Positions 17,683 through 25,534 of a stretch of 41,261 bases of DNA are shown here, one piece after another. The position numbers and the translations under genes are program-made. The DNA is taken from NCBI GenBank assembly GCA_039030125.1, contig JBCCEV010000016.1:1-41261 (forward strand), given 5' to 3'. How positions within the stretch are numbered: position 1 is the stretch's first letter; the number at the start of each line of letters is the position of its first letter. The DNA is from JBCCEV01 sp039030125 (lineage in GTDB: Bacteria > Pseudomonadota > Gammaproteobacteria > Ga0077536). The notes under the pieces are model-generated. The model did no database searches, was not told the origin of the DNA, and saw only the letters and a program-made list of their open reading frames with translations.

Positions 17683-18120
17683 CTAAGCGGTAACGCCGCC
17701 GATATAGTTCTCAAGTTGCTCGATCACAAATTCCTGCTCGGCGATGATTGCCTTGACGAGGTCGCCAATCGATATGATCCCGGCAACCCTGCCGCCGTCC
17801 AAGACCGGTAAATGACGAATTTTCTTGTCCGTCATCAGCGCCATGCAGTCGGCAATGTTTTGTTCAAAGCTTGTGACCAGCACTTCTTCTGACATGATGT
17901 CGGCAACGCAAGTGTCCTTTGAGGAGCGGCCGGTCAAGATTACTTTTCGAGCGTAGTCGCGTTCGCTGAGAACACCACGCACATCACCGCCATCCATCAC
18001 CAATAACGCGCCGATCTCTTTGTTGGCCATGATCTGCAAAGCATCATAAACCGACGCGTGCGGATGAACCGACCATACCTGCCCGCCTTTCGCTTCTAAT
18101 ATCTGCCGCACTGTATGCAT
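17683..18120 (-). CDS. CBS-domain-pair protein
   Basis: A 145-residue stand-alone Bateman module with two CBS domains (about 7-65 and 73-130). Typical pieces are IGALLVMDGGDVRGVLSERDYARK in the first and KIRHLPVLDGGRVAGIISIGDLV in the second. Such proteins bind adenine nucleotides and act as energy sensors or bind partner enzymes. The ATG at 18120 has AGGAG six bases upstream. It is followed closely by the hydrolase gene on the same strand, so they may be co-transcribed, though no functional link is obvious. Confidence 0.92.
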   Translation of the reverse strand: MHTVRQILEAKGGQVWSVHPHASVYDALQIMANKEIGALLVMDGGDVRGVLSERDYARKVILTGRSSKDTCVADIMSEEVLVTSFEQNIADCMALMTDKKIRHLPVLDGGRVAGIISIGDLVKAIIAEQEFVIEQLENYIGGVTA

Positions 18121-18273
18121 CTCGCTCTCCTTCTCCGTTCACTCAAAATCTAGTACATCAAGATGCAACGTGCTCGAATTGGCGTGCGGTGGCCCGTGAG
18201 AAAAATCACTCAACCGTTAGAATAGCGTGAGGCGGTCTGTTGACCCTTTACGGCGCCGGCTTAGACGCCAGGT

Positions 18274-18306
18274 CTTGCACCGCACAAAAGCAGTCAACGG
18301 TGCAAG
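18274..18306. promoter_or_regulatory. 9-bp inverted repeat upstream of the AtuA/carboxylase operon
   Basis: CTTGCACCG (18274-18282) and CGGTGCAAG (18298-18306) are perfect inverted copies separated by 15 bases, 54 bases before the enoyl-CoA hydratase start. It may be the operator for a TetR- or MerR-type repressor of the operon or a leader stem. No regulator gene is adjacent. Confidence 0.45.
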
Positions 18307-18359
18307 CTCGACGAGTTTCGAGATCGCTGCCGAAGAACTCCGACAATTAAGGGGCTTTT

Positions 18360-19139
18360 ATGTCTGAGATTTTGCTCGACATCGAGGCGGGCGTGCTGAC
18401 AATCACAATCAACCGCCCGGAACGACGCAACGCCATCAATGAAGAAGTATGTGGCGGCATAGAAGATGCGATCCGCGCTGCTAATCGCGACTCGGACGCG
18501 CGTGTGATCGTCCTAACCGGCGCCGGTGACAAAGCATTCTGTGCCGGTGGTGATTTGAAACCAGGTGCTGATGGCACACCATTCACGATAGATCCGTCCG
18601 ATCCAAATCACTACGTGATCAAGCTCTTCAAGGAGATGGAGCGCTGCAAGATCCCCATCGTCGCTCGCGTTAACGGCCACGCCTTAGCGGGTGGCTTAGG
18701 ATTGGTTTGCGCGTGCGATATGGCAATCGGCGTGCGCGGCGCCAAGTTCGGCACCCCTGAATCAGGGATCGGATTATTTCCAATGATGATCCTCGCCTAC
18801 ATGCAACGGGTTATCCCTCGGCGCAAGCTTTTCGAGCTCTGCGTCACGGGCGAGGCCTTCTCGGCGGATGACTGTCTAGAAATGGGAATACTAAACTACG
18901 TCGTCGAGTCCAACGAGCTAGACGACAAAATGGAATGGTTCACAGGGCGCATCGTCAACAAATCGCCGACAGCGGTAAAGCTCGGCAAGCAAGCCTTCCA
19001 TGCGATCGAGGATATGACACTCGACAAGGCCTTTGAGTACACCCAACTCATGCTGCCAATGATGGCGATGACCGAAGACGCGAAAGAAGGCTTTGCCGCG
19101 TTCAACGAAAAGCGGTCTCCGGATTGGCCGGGTCGCTAA
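18360..19139 (+). CDS. Enoyl-CoA hydratase/isomerase-family protein
   Basis: A 259-residue crotonase-fold enzyme. The opening ITINRPERRNAIN, the oxyanion-hole segment AFCAGGDLK and the HALAGGLGLVCACDMAIG helix are typical. The GTPESGIGLFPMM stretch holds the position of one catalytic acid. In AtuE/LiuC-type pathways this step hydrates the product of the biotin carboxylase (isohexenylglutaconyl-CoA or methylglutaconyl-CoA), which fits the carboxylase genes downstream. The ATG at 18360 has AGGGG five bases upstream, and the AtuA-like gene begins three bases after its stop. It is the first gene of a five-gene operon. Confidence 0.9.
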   Translation: MSEILLDIEAGVLTITINRPERRNAINEEVCGGIEDAIRAANRDSDARVIVLTGAGDKAFCAGGDLKPGADGTPFTIDPSDPNHYVIKLFKEMERCKIPIVARVNGHALAGGLGLVCACDMAIGVRGAKFGTPESGIGLFPMMILAYMQRVIPRRKLFELCVTGEAFSADDCLEMGILNYVVESNELDDKMEWFTGRIVNKSPTAVKLGKQAFHAIEDMTLDKAFEYTQLMLPMMAMTEDAKEGFAAFNEKRSPDWPGR

Positions 19140-19142
19140 GCG

Positions 19143-20954
19143 ATGAAGTCCGCTGAAGTCCGTATTGGTTGCGGTGCCGGCTTCTGGGGTGACAGCGCCA
19201 GTGGTCCCCGTCAACTGGTCGATTTTGGCGAAATTGATTACCTCGTGATGGACTACCTAGCCGAGATCACGATGTCGATTTTGGCGCGTGTTAAAACGAA
19301 AGATCAAAACGCCGGTTACGCAACAGACTTCGTAACGACCGTTATGAAACCGCTGTTGAAAGATCTCGCGGACAAAAAAATCAAAGTGATTACCAACGCT
19401 GGCGGCATTAACGCGCGCGCCTGCCGGGACGCCTTGCAAACGCTTATCGAGGACGCAAATCTTGATTTGAAGATTGCGATCGTCGAAGGCGATGATCTGC
19501 TGCCGGCGCTGGAAGACCTCCGCGCGCACGATGTCCGGGAAATTGGCACAGGTGCGCCGCTGCCGGAGTCACTAGCGAGCGTCAATGCTTATCTCGGCGC
19601 GACGCCGATCGCGGCTGCTTTGAACTTAGGCGCCGACATCGTGATCACGGGCCGCTGCGTAGACAGTGCGCTCGCCCTCGGCCCGCTACTGCACGAATTC
19701 GAATGGCAGATCGAGGATTACGATCGACTTGCCGCCGGCAGTCTTGTGGGCCATGTCATCGAGTGTGGCACGCAGTGCACCGGAGGACTGTTCACCGATT
19801 GGAAGCAAGTGCCGGGTTGGGACGACATGGGCTTCCCGATCGCGACCTGCCGTGCCGATGGATCTTTTACGATTACGAAACCTCCGCACACTGGCGGCCT
19901 GATCACGACCCAAACAATTGCCGAACAAGTGACCTACGAAATTGGCGATCCTACTTGCTACGAATTACCGGACGTGTGCTGTGACTTTAGTGACATCACT
20001 CTTCATCAAGTTGCCGACCATGAGGTCGAGATCCGGGGCGCCAAGGGTCAGGCACCATCCGCCCAATACAAGGTTTCCGCAACCTACGCGGATGGGTATC
20101 GGGCAACAGCGACCTTAATGATCGGCGGCATCGACGCCACGCAAAAAGCCACGCGCGTTGCTGAGGCGATCCTCGCCCGTACTCGGCGCTTATTCGATGA
20201 ACGTGAACTCGGTGATTATTCTGATGTCGACATCGAAACGCTGGGTGCCGAGGCCTCCTACGGGCCTCATTCACGGACCGCTTCGACACGTGAAGTGATC
20301 TTGAAGATTGGTGTCACGCATCCCCACAAAGCCGCCCTGAATATTTTTGCAAGGGAGATCTACCCCTCCGGCACCGCGATGTCACCGGGGATCACAGGAT
20401 TCGCGGGAGGGCGTCCAAGCGTGCAGCCCACTGTCAGACTGTTTTCTTGCTTCGTTGACAAAGCTGATGTGACGGTGCGGGTCAATGCTATGGGCGACAC
20501 CCATACAATCGCCTATGCGCAAGGCCGTAGAGCACGTCCCGCCGAGGGTTCACGGAGCATCCCGGATGTCGAAGACTGCGCTCACGAGAACCCGGTTCCG
20601 TTGATCAAGATCGCGCATGGGCGCTCTGGTGATAAAGGCAACAGCGCCAATGTCAGCCTGCTCGCCCGCCGTCAAGAATTTGTCGGCGTGCTTGAGCATC
20701 AAGTCACCGAAGCCCGAGTGAGCGCCTATTTTAGTCATCTCGTTAAGGGACCGGTCACTCGTTTCGCATGGCCAGGATTAAATGGGTACAACTTCGTGCT
20801 CGAACAAGCATTGGGCGGCGGAGGGATCGCGTCCTTGCGTTACGATCCGCAGGGAAAAGCGTTAGCTCAAATGCTTTTGGACCTTGAAGTTTGGGTGCCT
20901 GCGGAATGGCTCGACGAAGGCGGTATAATCGGCCGAGAGCAAGCCCAATCCTAA
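19143..20954 (+). CDS. atuA: AtuA-family protein (acyclic terpene utilisation), two-domain
   Basis: A 603-residue cytosolic protein. The main part (about 3-450) is the DUF1446/AtuA domain, beginning VRIGCGAGFWGDSASGP and carrying KVITNAGGINARAC and ITGRCVDSALALGP. The tail (about 485-600), starting LIKIAHGRSGDKGNSANVS, is the AtuA-associated ferredoxin-fold domain, which in other genomes is sometimes a separate gene. AtuA is required for citronellol/geraniol use in Pseudomonas but its reaction is not known. Its place between a hydratase and a biotin-dependent carboxylase is the same association. The ATG at 19143 lies three bases after the hydratase stop. Confidence 0.9.
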   Translation: MKSAEVRIGCGAGFWGDSASGPRQLVDFGEIDYLVMDYLAEITMSILARVKTKDQNAGYATDFVTTVMKPLLKDLADKKIKVITNAGGINARACRDALQTLIEDANLDLKIAIVEGDDLLPALEDLRAHDVREIGTGAPLPESLASVNAYLGATPIAAALNLGADIVITGRCVDSALALGPLLHEFEWQIEDYDRLAAGSLVGHVIECGTQCTGGLFTDWKQVPGWDDMGFPIATCRADGSFTITKPPHTGGLITTQTIAEQVTYEIGDPTCYELPDVCCDFSDITLHQVADHEVEIRGAKGQAPSAQYKVSATYADGYRATATLMIGGIDATQKATRVAEAILARTRRLFDERELGDYSDVDIETLGAEASYGPHSRTASTREVILKIGVTHPHKAALNIFAREIYPSGTAMSPGITGFAGGRPSVQPTVRLFSCFVDKADVTVRVNAMGDTHTIAYAQGRRARPAEGSRSIPDVEDCAHENPVPLIKIAHGRSGDKGNSANVSLLARRQEFVGVLEHQVTEARVSAYFSHLVKGPVTRFAWPGLNGYNFVLEQALGGGGIASLRYDPQGKALAQMLLDLEVWVPAEWLDEGGIIGREQAQS

Positions 20955-20976
20955 CTACAAGAAGCATCGTGCAATT

Positions 20977-22449
20977 ATGTTTTCTAGCCTCCTGATCGCC
21001 AACCGCGGTGAGATTGCCTGCCGCGTCATGCGCACGGCGCAGCGCCTTGGGATCCGCACAATCGCCGTTTTTCACCACGAGGATCGCGCCGCGCCGCACG
21101 TCGCTCTGGCCGATGAGGCGGTCGAACTCATCGCCGAAGTACCCACTGCTGCCTACCTGGACATCGAACAACTGGTAGCAGCAGCTAGGGCGACAGGTGC
21201 CGAAGCACTCCATCCGGGCTACGGTTTCTTGGCAGAGAACGCCGGATTCGCCGACGCTGTGGAGAAAGCGGGTGTGGTATTTGTTGGGCCCAGTGCGGAT
21301 GTAATCGAGCTAATGGGAGATAAAATCAAATCTCGCGAGTTTGCAGCCGAGGCCGGCGTGCCGCTGGCACCAAGCGTCACGCAAACCGGTGACACCGACA
21401 GTTTCGTTGCCGCCGCGGCCGAAATTGGCTTCCCGCTATTGATCAAGGCCGCCGCCGGTGGTGGTGGTAAGGGGATGAGCATCGTCCGCAGTGTCGACCA
21501 ACTCGCCGACGCCGCGGTGACCGCGGCCAGTGAGGCGGAACGGTATTTCGCTGATGGCCGGATCTACGCTGAGCGCTACATTGAGCAGCCGCGACATATC
21601 GAGGTGCAAGTTCTCGGCGATGGACAAGGCAAAGCAGTGCATCTGTTTGAACGCGAATGTTCCGTGCAACGCCGCTTTCAAAAAATCATCGAGGAATCGC
21701 CAGCAACCAATCTCGACACCGAGTTACGCGACCGGATCTGCGCGGCGGCCGTGGCGTTGTCGGCAAGGGCAAAGTACCGCAATGCCGGTACGGTGGAATT
21801 CGTCTTGGCACCTGACGGCGAATTCTATTTCCTGGAAATGAACACGCGCTTGCAAGTGGAGCACCCGGTCACCGAAATGGTGACCGGTATCGATCTGGTT
21901 GAGGAGCAACTGCTAATCGCCGCAGGCGCTGGGTTGCGCGTTGATCAAAATGAAATAACCCAAACCGGCCACGCCATCGAGTGCCGTATTTGTTGCGAAG
22001 AACCGGATAAAGACTTTCGCCCCGCGACCGGTGCTGTGCGCATGCTTCAAGAACCGAGTAGCGAGAACAGTCGGTTTGACTGTGGCGTTCGTCAAGGCCA
22101 GACCATTAGTGCGTCATTTGACTCAATGATCGCCAAACTCATTTGTTTCGGCGATACCCGCGACCAGGCGATCGAGGAAAGCCTCGAGGCACTCGGTGAA
22201 TTGGTGCTGTTAGGTGTCGCTAACAATGCTGATTATCTCTCCCAAGTGTTGGCGCATCCGGCCTTTGCGGCCGGCGAGCTGCACACTGGATTTGTCGTCG
22301 ATCACGCCGACAGTTTGGCGCCGGCGCCGCTGGCAGACCTCGACAAAGCCGCGGTCTTAATCGCTGCCGCCCTGGGTGACGAGCAGTTCAGCCGGCTGGT
22401 GTACGAAACACCCGAGCCGTATGCGTCGATTGGCCACTGGCGTAACTAG
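20977..22449 (+). CDS. Biotin carboxylase subunit, without carrier domain
   Basis: A 490-residue ATP-grasp enzyme that carboxylates biotin on a carrier protein using bicarbonate and ATP. It opens SSLLIANRGEIACRVMRT. The ATP lid is KAAAGGGGKGM (157-167), with catalytic EMNTRLQVEH near 287-296, and a biotin-carboxylase C domain covers about 335-440. AtuF and LiuD/MccA proteins normally carry the BT and biotinyl domains in the same chain (about 650-670 residues). Here the chain stops after the carboxylase part and the carrier is the next gene, 11 bases on. The acyl substrate is set by the partner carboxyltransferase. Confidence 0.93.
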   Translation: MFSSLLIANRGEIACRVMRTAQRLGIRTIAVFHHEDRAAPHVALADEAVELIAEVPTAAYLDIEQLVAAARATGAEALHPGYGFLAENAGFADAVEKAGVVFVGPSADVIELMGDKIKSREFAAEAGVPLAPSVTQTGDTDSFVAAAAEIGFPLLIKAAAGGGGKGMSIVRSVDQLADAAVTAASEAERYFADGRIYAERYIEQPRHIEVQVLGDGQGKAVHLFERECSVQRRFQKIIEESPATNLDTELRDRICAAAVALSARAKYRNAGTVEFVLAPDGEFYFLEMNTRLQVEHPVTEMVTGIDLVEEQLLIAAGAGLRVDQNEITQTGHAIECRICCEEPDKDFRPATGAVRMLQEPSSENSRFDCGVRQGQTISASFDSMIAKLICFGDTRDQAIEESLEALGELVLLGVANNADYLSQVLAHPAFAAGELHTGFVVDHADSLAPAPLADLDKAAVLIAAALGDEQFSRLVYETPEPYASIGHWRN

Positions 22450-22460
22450 AAAATTATCTT

Positions 22461-22961
22461 ATGGCATTCAAATTTAAATTGAACGGGCAGGAGCACGTGC
22501 TTGGTATTAAAGCGCGACGGCCGGAACTCGTGGCAACGATTGATGACAAAAGTTATCAGGTTGCGGAAGCCGGCGACCTCGGCGATGGCGGCTCCTTAAT
22601 ACTCAACGTCGATGGCCAAGCGTACGGCGTGTGGCGTGTGGCAACCGAGCACGGCATCCATCTTAAAGTGGGTGGCCGGAGTTTCTTCGTTGAACATGAA
22701 GATGAAATCACCGCGGCCCAACTGGATTCAGGCGCCGGCGATATTGTTCGTGCCGATATGCCGGGGGTGGTGGTATCGGTGATTGCGGCGCCGGCTACCC
22801 CAGTAACCGCCGGCCAAGCCGTGATGGTGATCGAATCGATGAAGATGCAGATCACAATCGCAGCACCGCGCGACGGGCAGATCGGCGAAATCCACGTCAG
22901 CCAAAACGATACTTTCGACAAGGGCGATGATTTGATCACCATGCGCCCTCTTGAAGATTAG
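22461..22961 (+). CDS. Biotin carboxyl carrier protein, separate BT + biotinyl domains
   Basis: A 166-residue protein with an N-terminal beta-rich region (about 1-90) resembling the BT linker domain of MCC-type alpha subunits and a C-terminal biotinyl domain (about 93-163). The biotin-accepting lysine is Lys128 in ESMKM, a variant of the usual (A/V)MKM motif, and the domain opens IVRADMPGVVVSV. It fits as the missing C-terminal part of the preceding carboxylase. The gene lies 11 bases from both neighbours. It has only a weak ribosome site (AGAAAATT), so coupled translation is plausible. Confidence 0.9.
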   Translation: MAFKFKLNGQEHVLGIKARRPELVATIDDKSYQVAEAGDLGDGGSLILNVDGQAYGVWRVATEHGIHLKVGGRSFFVEHEDEITAAQLDSGAGDIVRADMPGVVVSVIAAPATPVTAGQAVMVIESMKMQITIAAPRDGQIGEIHVSQNDTFDKGDDLITMRPLED

Positions 22962-22972
22962 GCTCAGAAACA

Positions 22973-24580
22973 ATGTCTCGCATTCTCAGCAAGCTACAAA
23001 CGAACACTACGGAGTTCAAAGCCAACTACGCACATAACCTGAAACTCGTCGAAGAGTTCAAAGAAAAACAGCATCAGGCGCGTTACGTTCGCCCGCAAAA
23101 GGACATTGATCGGCTCGCGAACCAGGGCAAGATGATGCCTCGCGAACGGTTGGAGAAACTACTCGATCCGGGCACACCTTTTCTGGAGTTTTCATCACTC
23201 GCAGCGAATATGTCTTACGACGGTGAGGCACCGGGTGCTAGCGTGATCACCGGGGTCGGCATGGTCGCCGGACGCGAGGTGATCATCCACGCCAACGATT
23301 CGAGTATTAAAGGCGGGGCCTGGTATCCGCTGACGGTTAAAAAGATTGTTCGCTGCCTCGACATCGCCATTGAAAACCGCATGCCGGTAATTCATCTGTG
23401 CGATAGCGCTGGCGGATTCCTACCTTTGCAATCAGAAATTTTCGCCGATCGTTATTACGCTGGCCGGATCTTCCGCAACCAATGCGTGCTATCGAAAATG
23501 AACTGCAAGCAACTCGCCCTGGTGTTCGGTCACTGCACGGCGGGCGGCGCCTATATCCCAGGGTTGAGCGATTACTCGGTCATCGTTCGGGGAACGGGCG
23601 CGGTGTTCCTCGGTGGTCCACCATTGGTAAAAGCGGCAACTGGCGAAATCGTGACAGCCGACGAATTAGGGGGCGCAGACCTGCACACGCAAGTTAGTGG
23701 TACCTGCGACTATCCCGCCGATTCGGAGGACGAGGCGATTGCAATCGGCCGTGAGATTGTCGGCCAATGGGATCACACGCCAAAGTGGCCGATTCAACAG
23801 GATGCGATCGAGGAGCCCTATTACGACCCGGACGAGCTTTATGGAATCATTCCGAACGACATTAAAAAGTCGTTCGAAATGCGTGAGGTGATCGCGCGCG
23901 TCGTCGATGGATCGCGGTTTCACGAGTACCAACCGGCCTACGGCACGACCTTAGTCTGCGGATTTGCCAACATATGGGGATTCAAGGTTGGCATTTTGGC
24001 CAACAACGGTGTGCTTTTTAATGACAGTGCATTGAAAGGCGGCCACTTTATTGAGCTCTGTAATCAGAACAACACCCCATTGGTTTTCCTGCAAAACATC
24101 ACTGGTTATATGGTGGGCCGCGACTACGAAGCGCAAGGGATCACCAAAGATGGCGCGAAAATGATCATGGCGCAGGTTGGCTCTAAGGTGCCGAAGTTCA
24201 GCGTCATGTGTCATGGCTCCTTCGGCGCGGGCAACTACGGAATGTGTGGCCGTGCTTATGATGGCCGCTTCCTGTTCTCGTGGCCGAACAGCCAAATTGC
24301 CATCATGGGTGGCGAACAAGCTGCGAAGACGCTGGTCGAGGTTAAGACGCGGCAACTTGAACGCTTGGGTGAAGAAGTAACCCCGGAAATCGTAGAGCAA
24401 GTGTTTAACGAAACGCTCGAGGCGTACCAACATCAAATGTCGGCTTACTATGCGACCTCTGAAATGTGGGACGACGGTTTGATTGACCCCATAGCAACCC
24501 GCAATGCCTTGGGCGTTGCAATCAGTGCGTCCTTGAATGCCCCATTGGGTGAACCCGGTTACGGGATTTTCAGACTTTAA
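22973..24580 (+). CDS. Acyl-CoA carboxylase carboxyltransferase (beta) subunit, AtuC/MccB type
   Basis: A 535-residue carboxyltransferase with two crotonase-like halves. It transfers CO2 from carboxybiotin to an acyl-CoA. The N-half has RERLEKLLDPGTPFLEFS and HLCDSAGGFLPLQ; the C-half has GANNGVLFNDSALKGGHFIELC-like sequence, FLQNITGYMVGRDYE and GSFGAGNYGMCGRAYDGRFLFSWPN-like motifs typical of methylcrotonyl/geranyl-CoA carboxylases rather than acetyl- or propionyl-CoA carboxylases. Which of the two substrates cannot be told by eye. It is the last gene of the operon. No acyl-CoA dehydrogenase or HMG-CoA lyase lies nearby, so the pathway must be completed elsewhere. Confidence 0.92.
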   Translation: MSRILSKLQTNTTEFKANYAHNLKLVEEFKEKQHQARYVRPQKDIDRLANQGKMMPRERLEKLLDPGTPFLEFSSLAANMSYDGEAPGASVITGVGMVAGREVIIHANDSSIKGGAWYPLTVKKIVRCLDIAIENRMPVIHLCDSAGGFLPLQSEIFADRYYAGRIFRNQCVLSKMNCKQLALVFGHCTAGGAYIPGLSDYSVIVRGTGAVFLGGPPLVKAATGEIVTADELGGADLHTQVSGTCDYPADSEDEAIAIGREIVGQWDHTPKWPIQQDAIEEPYYDPDELYGIIPNDIKKSFEMREVIARVVDGSRFHEYQPAYGTTLVCGFANIWGFKVGILANNGVLFNDSALKGGHFIELCNQNNTPLVFLQNITGYMVGRDYEAQGITKDGAKMIMAQVGSKVPKFSVMCHGSFGAGNYGMCGRAYDGRFLFSWPNSQIAIMGGEQAAKTLVEVKTRQLERLGEEVTPEIVEQVFNETLEAYQHQMSAYYATSEMWDDGLIDPIATRNALGVAISASLNAPLGEPGYGIFRL

Positions 24581-24612
24581 AAAAACGGCGCGAAGCTTGC
24601 GCCACGCGCCGT
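24579..24612 (-). terminator. Rho-independent terminator of the EF-hand gene
   Basis: A perfect 8-bp stem (ACGGCGCG at 24585-24592, CGCGCCGT at 24605-24612) with a 12-base loop is followed on the minus strand by seven T residues. It lies 22 bases after the EF-hand stop and may also slow plus-strand transcripts leaving the carboxyltransferase gene. Confidence 0.85.
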
Positions 24613-24634
24613 ACCTATGTTGCTGCTTCCAAGC

Positions 24635-24982
24635 TTACTGCTTGGGCATAAATCCCTGACCCTTATAGAACATTTCCGAGATCTGCGGATCAGACCATTG
24701 CATTTGATTCTTGGCGAACATCTTCACTTCCGCCATGCTCACCATGCCATCGCCGTTCGCATCTAAATTTTTGAAATGGTCTTTCATGAAGGGCTGGAAT
24801 CCCACGAAGTGATCCGCGGCCATGAATTTCTTAACCTCGTCTTCGGTCATCATGCCGTCATCGTTGGTATCGGCCATCATGACCACGTCGGTCCAGGGCA
24901 TGAACCCGCTTTGAGCGCTCGCGCCAGCCACAACGCCGAGTGCAAGGATTAGTATGGTTAGTAAATTTGCAATGTGTCTCAT
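24635..24982 (-). CDS. Secreted EF-hand calcium-binding protein
   Basis: A 115-residue protein with a signal peptide ending AGASA (cut near residue 23) and two canonical EF-hand loops, residues 38-49 (DTNDDG...E) and 74-85 (DANGDG...E). Both have acidic residues at positions 1, 3/5 and 12. The protein is Met-rich. It probably binds calcium in the periplasm; its partner is unknown. The gene has its own terminator and stands alone between the carboxylase operon (convergent) and a 552-bp gene-free stretch that should contain its promoter. Confidence 0.88.
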   Translation of the reverse strand: MRHIANLLTILILALGVVAGASAQSGFMPWTDVVMMADTNDDGMMTEDEVKKFMAADHFVGFQPFMKDHFKNLDANGDGMVSMAEVKMFAKNQMQWSDPQISEMFYKGQGFMPKQ

Positions 24983-25211
24983 CAGGCGCCTCCAGTGCGT
25001 TTTCTTAAATTGAATTTGATTGTGCCCGGGTCACCCGTCCCCACGCGCGCTACATCCCGAATATAGAGTCCAACCAAGGCACGATTTCCGGGCGGTATGG
25101 TAGCGGATCACGGTTGATATACCCAGACAGCTAATGGCGGCGGTGATATGTCGCGCCGCCAGCCTGATTAGACGGCGGCAAGCGTTTAGGTTCCGTAACG
25201 AGGCTCGAGGA

Positions 25212-25240
25212 AAACACCCGCGCCTAAAAGGCGCGGGTTC
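25212..25240 (-). terminator. Possible terminator for the serC-serA transcript
   Basis: A 9-bp GC-rich stem (ACCCGCGCC/GGCGCGGGT) with loop TAAAA is followed on the minus strand by GTTTT. It lies about 300 bases after the serA stop, so it would end a long 3' untranslated region or a small RNA. The T tract is short. Confidence 0.4.
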
Positions 25241-25373
25241 CTAAGATCCAGCCCGGACAAAGTTTGCTTCGAGCTAGCCTAGAATCGAAGAGGTCTTAGA
25301 TGTCCTATAACCAAAGACCGTGCCAAGCTCGTCGATTCCATAAAATTCAAAGACTTAAATCCTGGTCGAACCC

Positions 25374-25396
25374 GTTTACAGCAGCGAGCTGTAAAC
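25374..25396. repeat. Perfect 9-bp inverted repeat, 5-base centre
   Basis: GTTTACAGC and GCTGTAAAC flank AGCGA. It could form a stable RNA hairpin on either strand or be a dimer-binding site. A TTGACA hexamer follows on the plus strand at 25401 but no good -10 is spaced correctly. Confidence 0.5.
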
Positions 25397-25534
25397 GAAA
25401 TTGACATCAATTCAGGGGCTTATATGGCCATTCGGTCACATAACGCCCGGCTTATCGACAGAAATATAAGATTTTCAGAAAGTTACAGGATTTTAAATGC
25501 AGCGGCGCAGTGTCAGAATTTTTAATTGCCAACG

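Larger units (their letters stand above)
24983..25534. other. 552-bp gene-free stretch with hairpins
   Basis: No convincing coding frame on either strand; the longest clean plus-strand frame starting with ATG (25300) has 34 codons of no character. It holds three stem-forming repeats: GGCGGCG/CGCCGCC (25136-25160), the terminator-like hairpin at 25212-25240 and the 9-bp inverted repeat at 25374-25396. The part near 24983-25080 should carry the EF-hand gene promoter. The rest lies downstream of serA and could encode a small RNA. Confidence 0.5.
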
